16,009 nt of DNA from NCBI GenBank assembly GCA_009602725.1, contig WELB01000241.1:52108-68116 (forward strand), read 5' to 3'. Positions 9,846 through 16,009 of the stretch are shown in pieces; within the stretch, counting starts at the first letter, position 1, and every line of letters starts with the position of its first letter. This DNA is from Spirogloea muscicola (taxonomy: Eukaryota; Streptophyta; Zygnematophyceae; Spirogloeales; Spirogloeaceae). Position numbers and translations under genes: made by a program. The notes under the pieces are model-generated. The model was not told where the DNA came from. It did no database searches and saw nothing but the letters and a program-made list of their open reading frames with translations.

Positions 9846-10595
9846 CTTTCTCTTACAAAGGGGGCGGGGGCTGTGAAAGAAGTCAAGCTAGCCCAGAGAA
9901 GAAAGATTCTTCCTCAAGAGGGCGATGGCCAGCCCTGAAATAGAAGAATCAAGTTCGAAGGGGCAGAGAAGTGCTAAAGCACACTGGGACCAAGTGGCCA
10001 CTGGGTGCTCAGTATCCGGTTTTGAGCAGCCGCAGGTCAGAGAAGTAATTTTCCGGGTAGCGGATCCCCTGTTTACAGTCAGAGGTTGCAGCCAAGGCGC
10101 GACCGGCATGTAGATGCAATGCGCGTGCCATCGCAAAAGTGGACAAGGTCCAGAGGGCTGAAAGGCGCTACGATCACACAGCTATGCAAGAGACTACAGC
10201 AAACGGGAGCTTACTAACCCCGGGTCAGCAGCCGAATAACTTGCAGCTGGACATAGTAGCTCTTCCGAGAGAAGTGGCTCTCCAAGTGGGGGCAAGGGTT
10301 GTGAAAAGCCAGCCCGAAAAGAATTGACAAAGGTTCGAAGGGGCCAGATGACGGAGGGGCCTAAAGCGCTCAGCAGCTACGAAGGGGTCTGAAGATGCTA
10401 TGTTTTCCAAGGGGGCGGGAAGTGGCTCTTCCTAACGGGGCGGAGGCAGAGTAAAGCCAGCCAAGGCAGAATGGGCAAGGTCGGAAGGGCCGGAAGGCGC
10501 TAAAGCCACACAGATCTGCAAGAATCTACAGCGAACGGGAATGGGAGCTTGGTAACCCCGAGTCAGCAGCCGCAAGTCTGAGTGTGTTGCAGCTG
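9846..10595 (+). repeat. Further diverged tail-repeat copies
   Basis: About four eroded copies follow one another, near 9850-10075, 10136-10255, 10258-10400 and 10405-10590. Shared marks are GCCAGCCC(G/A)AAAAG, GACAAGGT, GCGCTAAAG, CACACAG.T.TGCAAGA, GGGAGCTT..TAACCCC and CAGCAGCCGCA. The first copy continues through a GGATCCCCTG, the segment that separates tail from coding region in the full LINE, so it includes element sequence upstream of the tail. No gene is visible here. Confidence 0.65.
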
Positions 10596-11081
10596 GAAAA
10601 GAAAGTGCTCGCCCCTAGAGACAAAAGTGCTCGCCCATTGAGGATAGGGGGCTGGAAAAGCCAGCCCAAAAAAGAATTAACACATTACGAGAAGGGGGCC
10701 AGGGAAAGCGCTAAGGAAAACAAGCACACAAAGAAACAAAGCAGCTACGAATCACTTAGTAACCCCTGCTAAGCAGCCGCAGATCAGAGATGCTAGGCTC
10801 CTGGAAGTGGATCCCCTGGCCAGAGCCAGGCCTGTGCTGTCTGACTGTCTGTCTGAGATCTGAATCTGTTTGCCGTCATGAGCACATCTGCATCTGAGCC
10901 ACTGCGACGAGGTCGCTCTGCTGGGCCGCCGCCTCAACGAGGGCGATCTGCTGGACCTGGAGGACGTCCAATGGAGGAGCAGGACTGGAGGAATGCAGAC
11001 TCTGAAAACGCTGTGTGCAACACACAGGGACAGGTACAGGAGCAGGTACGAGAGCACGCAGCCCAGGAAAGCTTTCATGGT

Positions 11082-11120
11082 ATCAGAGTGGCGCAGCGGA
11101 AGCGTGGTGGGCCCATAACC
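11082..11120 (+). pseudogene. 5' half of an initiator tRNA-Met (39 nt) in the foldback loop
   Basis: The 39 bases run ATCAGAGTGGCGCAGCGG... to GGGCCCATAACC. From memory of plant initiator tRNA-Met this matches the acceptor 5' strand, D-arm, anticodon 5' stem and loop with CAT anticodon, breaking off two bases into the 3' anticodon stem. The T-arm and 3' acceptor strand are absent; the sequence changes to TGAAACTTTT. The A-box-like TGGCGCAGCGG is intact and no B box follows. It is not a functional tRNA gene. It may derive from a tRNA half copied by reverse transcriptase. Confidence 0.8.
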
Positions 11121-11144
11121 TGAAACTTTTAACCTGAAACTTTT
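11117..11144 (+). repeat. Two adjacent copies of AACCTGAAACTTTT
   Basis: The 14-bp word occurs at 11117-11130 and 11131-11144 without a gap. Its first four bases are also the last four bases of the tRNA-Met half, so the duplication overlaps the exact point at which tRNA similarity ends. Confidence 0.93.
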
Positions 11145-11242
11145 CCTGGGCTGCGTGCTCTTGTACCTGCTCCTGTACCTGTCCCTGTGTGTTGTATACA
11201 CAGCATTTTCAGAGTCTGCATTCCTCCAGTCCTGCTCCTCAG

Positions 11243-11670
11243 AGGCAGCAGCGAGGGCTCTGCCGGCACGAAGGTGCAGCGCGCGGGCCATAGACCTCTG
11301 CAGCGAGACGGCCAGGGGCATACGATGCACTTGCGCCAGCGACCCGGCTGCAAAAAAGTCTACCGGCTCCCCATGGAAGCGACGGGCGCTGGTGTGGCGG
11401 GCGAGCTGGGTGAGCAACTCGAGCCACCGAGCGCCCAACGCCCCATGCGTGTCAATTGCCAACGGGAAGAACTCGTCTTCCCGCGGATGGTCGGCGTACT
11501 TGAGCTCTTTAGCCCGAGCGGCGCAGGCGACCGCATACCCAACCTTGGTGGCACATTGGGCTGGGTATGAGCGGTCGTATGCGTCGGTGGTCACCAAGTC
11601 CAGGAGAAGACGGGGCCCGCTGGCCTGTGGGGTGGCCACCAGGTCTATGTGACGGGCGTGGAGACCATCG
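11243..11670 (-). other. Restriction-like endonuclease domain of the LINE
   Basis: The C-terminal frame reads HIDLVATP, then GPRLLLDLVTTDAYD, AARAKELKYADHP, and FFPLAIDTHGALG before a helical end. The Asp-strand-Asp ... Lys ... Tyr pattern followed by F-P-L-A-x-x-T-x-G is the PD-(D/E)xK-like layout found after RT and CCHC in RLE-bearing LINEs. Two other copies of the same domain lie at 15460-15688 (-, partial) and 15691-16009 (+, diverged), which supports real family conservation. Confidence 0.75.
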
Positions 11671-14600
11671 GCCCTTCCTGGAGCGGCATAACACTGGAGT
11701 GCTCCGCTGCCACCGAGAAGCCAGCCTCCACCAGGATGCCGTGCATCGCATCGCGGAGGCGGTCATGGGCCGCTGTCCGCTCGCCGCCGTGGGCGCAGCG
11801 CAGAACATGAGCGGCCAGCTCCCCAGACTCGGCCCCTCGCTCGCCGCATACACACTGACGCACGCCCTGGAGACATGGAGGCGGCAGTCCCAGGAGCCGG
11901 TGGACGGCAGTGCGAAATACCTCATCGGGAAGATTGAGGGCATCATTGATGGGGAGGGCCTGAAGCCACACCGCTGCCCCGGGGGAAGAGGCCGATTGAA
12001 GTCTCGCGCGCCCGCGCAAGTCGGCCTCGGGGAGCTGCAGCATGGCGGTGGTGTAGGCGGCCTTGTCGACCACGGCCGCGAAGCGCGCTTGGACGCGCAG
12101 GTCAGCGGTGTGCGCGAGGTGCGCAAAGGAGACCGCCTGGCCTGCCAGGTCCGGTGCGCCGCGAGCAGCTCCTGGTGGGCGGAGCGAAGCGCCACCTGGA
12201 ACGGCAGTGCGCCCATGTCGACCTCCACCACCGCCTGCTCCAGTGCACGCCGGCCGTGGACCATGAAGCGCTGGGCCACGGAGGCGGCAGTCTGCGCCCA
12301 GCTGCCAAGGTATGCAGCCCAGCAAAAACGGGCGAGCGGGCGCAGGCCGAGACCACCGTGGCTGAGGGGTAGCGCCGCCTGGTGGATAGCGGCTGGCGAC
12401 TGGAGGAAGCCCTGGAGGCGGACCAGGGCCGCCAAGCTCGCCACCATGCCTGCCTCAAAATCCACATTTGCCGCCAACGCCCCTGGGGACAGCGGAGTGG
12501 CCCGCGTCAAGTACTGGGGCTGCTGCCCAATGGCCTTGGTCAACATGGCCAATTACAGCTGCATATCATCCAGCTCGGGAAGCCGGGCCGCAGGCTGAAG
12601 ATGCTCCGCAAGGCGGGCTCACAGCTGCCCCTCCACGAAGGACGGCGCGCCGATGGCGACCCCCAGCAGGGTGAAGCCATCTGCTGAAGTCTGGCAGCCG
12701 GTGGGCAGCGTCAGGGTGGGTGGGAGGCCGCAGGGAGACCAAGCCGCGCACTTCGACGCCCGGGTGGACAGGCTGAGGGTGGCCAGCTGCAGCTCGAAGG
12801 TGACGAAGGCCGCCGCCACGTCTTCCGGAGGGCCGACTATGGTGGTGTCGTCCGCGAAGGTGGGGAGTAGGACTCCTGGGTGTGCCGCCGCTCGGTAGCC
12901 TGCAGAGCCCGGTGGTGAGCGAGCGCGAAGTAGAAGCCGGCGAGGGGGTCCCCTTGCCGCGTGCCCGCTTGGGACTGCAGGACCTCCACTTGATCACCCC
13001 CTGTCCGCCAGAGGAGGTCGCTGGGCTGACCGTACCCCAAGCAGAGAAAGGGTACCAGAGAGGGGAAGGATGCCCGGAGCTCCTCCGCAATATTGGTGCG
13101 CTCCAAAGTATTGAAGGCATTCTTCACGTCAACGACCAGCACCAGCCACCCCAGGTGCTGGTCCAAGGTCGCACGAACCCCGTGGACGACGGCCTCGCCC
13201 CCACTCCGCAGCCCCGCGCCGTACTGGTGTGGCGCCATGTGCACCTGCGCCGGGCCCGCATGCTGCTGCCAGAGTATGCGGCTCACCAGGCGGTACAGGA
13301 CCTCCCCAATGGCAATGGGCCTGACTCCCCCGCTCGGCTTGTCGAGGGCGAGCAGCGTGCTAGTGCACAGTACGTTGCAGATGTTGGCCGGCACATTGTC
13401 TCGGGCCATATGCTGGCAGATCTGTAACAGCGCGTTGAAGTCTGCCGCCTCATCCTCGAGGAAGATCTCCCGCAGGTGCTCAGTTAGCATGCGGGAGGGG
13501 CCGCCGGCGGCTGCGCGACCGCTAGTCTGGAGAGCCTTCTTGAGGGTGTCGGCTTCCGAGACCACCTCCTCCGGCGGGGCGAACGCGACCAACCACGATG
13601 GCAGGTGGTGGCTGGCCTGGGGGTGGAGGGAGTCCAGAGCCGCCCGGGTTGCCGCATTGGTTGGCGCCAGCATCGCATCGTCCAGGGCCTGCACAGCCCG
13701 GGAGAGCTCACCCGCGTGGCCGTAGCGAAGAGCCCTGCGGACGCTGGCGGCCGGGTCGTGTGTTGCCCCTCGGCCACCACGGTTGGCTGAGGACGCCGCC
13801 ACGGCTGCGTCGTGCCTCGCCAGGAGCTCCTCCCAGTGCCCGCTCTCGAACAACTGGACGCGTTTCAAGAGGGGCTGCTGGCCCTGCTGCGGCTGTCGGG
13901 AGAGACCCGCCCGAGCAACAGCCGGGGGAAGAGGATGAACAACTTCCACGCCGCCTCGTCCCTGTGGTCCGCGACGATCCGCTGAGTCACTGGGCGGAGC
14001 CCGCGGCAGAGGTGTGGGCGCGCCCAGCGCGGACCGTGGCGAACGAGCGGCAGGGCCGCCTGAGGGTGAGCTGCGGCCAGGTCGAGGCCTGCCAGCCACT
14101 GCCAGTAGTGAGGCGTGGGCGGGGACGGCGCGGGAGGCCTGCCTGGTCTGCCCCGACGACCACCCGCCGCCGCTGCGCTCCGCGCCTGCTCCGCACGGTT
14201 GTAGTTGCACGTGCAGGTTCGCTGGAGGTTGGACCGGCCGGACCGCGTGGTGAAGGTCCTCTGGCAAAGCTGGCACCGCGGCGGGTCGGGCGAGAGAGGT
14301 GGGGGCGACGGCGATGGAGCCGGCTCGCTCGGCGGGGGTGGAGGCGGCGGAGACGGGGGCGGCGTCGATGGCGCTTCGGGGGAGTGGGGGGCGGTAGGGA
14401 CGACGGCGGCTGTGGTGACAACGCCTCGGCGGGCGGTAGCGGCTGCTGCACCTCTGTCGCCAGAGAAGCACACTCAGGGACGTCAGGGCCGAGCACATGG
14501 GGCATGGTACCCTGAGGATGGAGGAGCGTGGTTGCCTCGTGGGTCCCCTCGCATCTCAGGGGTGGAGGCGATTACGCTTGTTGCCCACACTTCTCTCGGG

Positions 14601-15088
14601 CGGGAGGCGATAGAGTCGTGGCCTCCGTGGAATGCTCCATGGTATGCTCCGCCTGAGTAGATGCCAGGGCCGGGACGATGGGGCTGCAAGCCGCGACGGA
14701 CGCTGCGGACGGAGTGCTGGTGGGGCTGGCATGCCCCTTGCAGTGTCGCCGATGCACGGAGACACCATGGGGAGTTGCGGGGTCCCGCGGGCAGGTGGGG
14801 CACGGCGCGTGCGGGGGTTTCGCAGGCGAGGGTGGCGACGGCGGAAGAAGGGGGGGCTGCGGCGGAGGTGGCGTGGTGGCGACATGGAAGGCGGCGAGGG
14901 GTGAGAAACCGCTGCGCCCACGCGAACTTGGCCGGGGGAAGTTCGGAACTCCGGCTCCGAAGGCGGCGCCGAGACTGCGCGGGTGGGGCGACGGCGGGCG
15001 GCGTGGCGGCAACGGGAGCGACGGTGGCAGCGGGAGCCGGCGCAGGGGCAGGGCGGGGAGGGGGCCTGCACGCCGCCGCGGGCCCCAT
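11243..15088 (-). pseudogene. Broken LINE polyprotein ORF (finger, RT, CCHC, RLE)
   Basis: The likely start is ATG at 15088 in context cccgccATGG. That frame continues to 13865 with two TGA codons (14483-14485 and 14474-14476) and includes CQLCQRTF..(Cys-rich finger) and AWKLFILFPRLLL. Near 13920 the frame shifts into the RT: VRPIAIGE, VVDVKNAFNT (motif A Asp at 13128-13130), TRQGDP (12945-12962). A second shift near 12885 leads to FADDTT (12841-12858). TGA at 12619-12621 and TAA at 12553-12555 follow. A third shift near 12150 leads to the CCHC motif C-x-C-x12-H-x3-C (11795-11854), and a fourth near 11660 to the endonuclease. All hallmark motifs survive, so decay is fairly recent. No functional product is expected. 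Confidence 0.85.
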
Positions 15089-15137
15089 GGCGGGCGCTGC
15101 TGGGGTTTAAGAGGAGCTGGCATGGAGGAGAAGAAGA

Positions 15138-15688
15138 AAGTGCTCGCCCATTGAGAATAGGGGCTGGAACAACCAGCCCGAAAAGGAATGAACAGAGTAG
15201 GAGAAGGGGGCCAGGGGAAGCGCTAAGAAACAGAAATAAAGCAGCTACGAGACACTCAGTAACCCTTGTTAAGCAGCCGCAGATCAGATATCCTGGAAGT
15301 AATTTGTAGCTGCTTTCTTTCTTTGTGTGCTTTGGTTTCTTAGCGCTTCCTCTGGCTTCCTCTGGCCCCCTTCTCGTTCTTTGTTCATTCTTTTTTGGGC
15401 TGGCTTGTCCAGCCCCTATCCTCAATGGAAGTGGGTCCCCTGGCCAGAGCCAGAGGCAGCAGCGAGGGCTCTGCCGGCACGAAGGTGCAGCGCCCGGGCC
15501 ATGGACCTCTGCAGCGAGACGGCCAGGCGCATTCGATACACTTGCGCCAGCGACCCGGCTGCAGGGAAGTCAACCGGCTCCCCATGGAAGCGCCGGGCGA
15601 TGGTGTGGCGGGCGAGCTGGGTGAGCAGCTCGAGCCACCGAGCGCCCCATGTGTGTCGATGGCCAACGGGAAGAACTCGTCTTCCCGT
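15138..15688 (-). mobile_element. Second, 5'-truncated copy of the same LINE
   Basis: 15433-15688 is close to 10803-10829 plus 11241-11490 of the main copy (same strand): the C-terminal part of the endonuclease up to the PLAIDTHGALG segment, then the short UTR. Similarity ends near 15688, within the endonuclease, as in ordinary 5' truncation. The 3' tail continues at 15138-15300 with the hairpin GGGGCTGGAACAACCAGCCC. It is interrupted by a 125-bp insertion. It lacks the ~411-bp block of the main copy. Confidence 0.85.
15301..15425 (+). mobile_element. 125-bp LINE-tail/SINE insertion with 7-bp target-site duplication
   Basis: TGGAAGT stands on both sides (15294-15300 and 15426-15432). The related sequence at 10802-10808 has TGGAAGT once and no insert, an empty site in the same window. 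The insert is a plus-oriented tail copy: gtagctgctttctttctttg, cttagcgctt, ggcccccttctcg, GGGCTGGCTTGTCCAGCCCC, ending cctcaa. It carries no coding sequence, so it is either a very short 5'-truncated LINE or a SINE sharing the LINE tail. Its last bases partly overlap the tail consensus (CTCAATGG), so the right border may shift by a few bases. Confidence 0.8.
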
Positions 15689-15690
15689 TG

Positions 15691-16009
15691 CGTCTGGACG
15701 TGGTCGCTACCCCGCGGGGCGGTGGGCCTCGTCTGCTCTTGGACGTGGTACTGATCGACGCATACAAGGCTGGCGCACCAACGTCAACCGTGTCTGGCTG
15801 GGCCACGTCCAGCGCGGAGCGCAAGAAGGAGCGGCACTACCATGATCATCCTCGAGGGGACCATCTTTACCCGTGTGCCATGGATATCTATGGAGGCTAC
15901 GGCGTGAAATGGTCCTCCCTGATCCAGCATCTGGCCCGGCTGGTTGATGCGCGTCGTCGAAGTCGGGGGGGCAGCTTGGGCCACTCCAGCATTCCGCAGG
16001 CCTTAGTTG
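15691..16009 (+). pseudogene. Diverged RLE endonuclease domain of another LINE, plus strand, runs off the window
   Basis: Reading in the frame of position 15700, the strand is open to the window end. It gives RLDVVATPRGGGPRLLLDVV, then LIDAYK, SSAERKKERHYHDHP, and LYPCAMDIYGGYG. Segment by segment this parallels the minus-strand endonuclease (GPRLLLDLVTTDAYD, RAKELKYADHP, FFPLAIDTHGALG) but is clearly diverged, so it comes from a different subfamily. The catalytic-type Asp, Lys and Tyr positions are kept. It is 5'-truncated at the junction near 15690, so it is only a fragment here; the remainder lies outside. Confidence 0.75.

Larger units (their letters stand above)
10830..11240. mobile_element. 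~411-bp insertion in the LINE 3' coding end / 3' UTR border
   Basis: The second LINE copy reads gccccc-free sequence ...TGGCCAGAGCCAG directly into AGGCAGCAGCGAGG (about 15442-15466). In the main copy the same two flanks are separated by about 411 bp. The block starts GCCTGTGCTGTCTGACTGTC and ends in CCAGTCCTGCTCCTC; only an AG dinucleotide is repeated at the borders. It contains a long foldback and a tRNA half. It may be a separate non-autonomous insertion, or original sequence deleted from the second copy; I favour insertion because the flanks close cleanly and the block splits conserved LINE sequence. Confidence 0.65.
10974..11240. repeat. Foldback: ~97-bp inverted repeat with ~71-nt loop
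   Basis: The left arm 10974-11070 begins GAGGAGCAGGACTGGAGGAA. The right arm 11142-11240 is its near-perfect reverse complement and ends CCAGTCCTGCTCCTC. The arms differ at only a few positions, for example AACGCTGTG against CACAGCATT. The loop (about 11071-11141) holds a tRNA-like fragment and two copies of a 14-bp word. A transcript of either strand would form a long hairpin. Confidence 0.92.
10596..15125 (-). mobile_element. RLE-type non-LTR retrotransposon (LINE), near full length, inactivated
   Basis: The minus strand reads, in order: GC-rich 5' end, Pro/Ala-rich N-terminus, Cys-rich finger, reverse transcriptase, CCHC motif, restriction-like endonuclease domain, and a 3' tail (about 10810 down to 10596) that matches the repeat cluster to its left. 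The element has no LTR, integrase or RNase H that I can see. The RT followed by CCHC and RLE is the layout of early-branching LINEs (R2/NeSL/CRE-like). It is disrupted by at least four frameshifts and at least four stop codons, plus a ~411-bp insertion at about 10830-11240. Its 5' end directly abuts the tail of another copy (15138), so it sits inside or beside older copies. Outer target-site duplications were not resolved. Confidence 0.82.

Noticed and set aside
10328-10345. Pol III B-box-like GGTTCGAAG in a tail-repeat copy, suggesting a tRNA-derived SINE
   Set aside because: Only one copy has it; the others read GGTCCAAAG or GGTCGGAAG, and no convincing A box lies at the right distance.
8750-10800. 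CRISPR-like or satellite array
   Set aside because: Repeat spacing is irregular, copies are 80-200 bp, strongly diverged and in both orientations; a dispersed transposon tail explains them better.
11082-11120. A primer-binding site of an LTR retrotransposon (tRNA-Met related)
   Set aside because: A primer-binding site is complementary to only the last 10-18 nt of the tRNA. Here 39 nt match the tRNA sense strand from its 5' end, and there is no LTR or polypurine tract nearby.
11567-12598. Plus-strand 343-codon open frame, and other plus-strand frames of 12000-15100
   Set aside because: They are shadows of the minus-strand LINE in GC-rich DNA; composition is Arg/Gly/Pro-rich without motifs.

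Overview
The window looks like nuclear DNA of a eukaryotic microalga, most likely a green alga. The left half carries one gene split by many short GT-AG introns, and its product is a plant/algal-style hybrid histidine kinase. A 39-nt fragment in the right half reads as the 5' half of a Viridiplantae-type initiator tRNA-Met. The right half is GC-rich retrotransposon DNA. Species and class cannot be fixed from sequence alone; a chlorophyte/trebouxiophyte is a guess.

Layout. 1-122 is pure poly-T. 123-274 is a GC-rich leader. 275-7565 (+) is a single gene that I could reconstruct as about 21 exons. It encodes roughly 1,270 residues: short cytoplasmic N-terminus, TM1, a large extracytoplasmic double-Cache-type sensor, TM2, coiled coil, HisKA (H-box), HATPase_c (N, G1, F and G2 boxes), a degenerate receiver, a Ser/Pro-rich linker and a canonical C-terminal receiver. 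All exon phases close except at one junction near 5824-5868. 7566-8560 is 3' flank without a recognisable gene.

From about 8630 rightwards the DNA is repetitive. There is an AT microsatellite (8634-8746), then a cluster of diverged copies of one repeat in both orientations (8750-10800). That repeat carries a conserved GGGCTGG/CCAGCCC hairpin. The same repeat forms the 3' tail of a non-LTR retrotransposon on the minus strand (about 10600-15125). This element has an N-terminal Cys-rich finger, a reverse transcriptase, a CCHC motif and a restriction-like endonuclease (RLE), and is broken by several frameshifts and stops. Its 3' part contains an inserted ~411-bp block: a foldback with ~97-bp arms whose loop holds the initiator-tRNA half. 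A second, 5'-truncated copy of the same family follows (15138-15688, -), itself interrupted by a 125-bp insertion with a 7-bp target-site duplication. At the right edge a third, diverged RLE domain runs on the plus strand and is open to the window end.

How it fits together: the histidine kinase is the only host gene seen and should act in a multistep His-Asp phosphorelay through a separate HPt protein. The rest is a nested graveyard of one LINE lineage whose 3' tails were multiplied around older copies.
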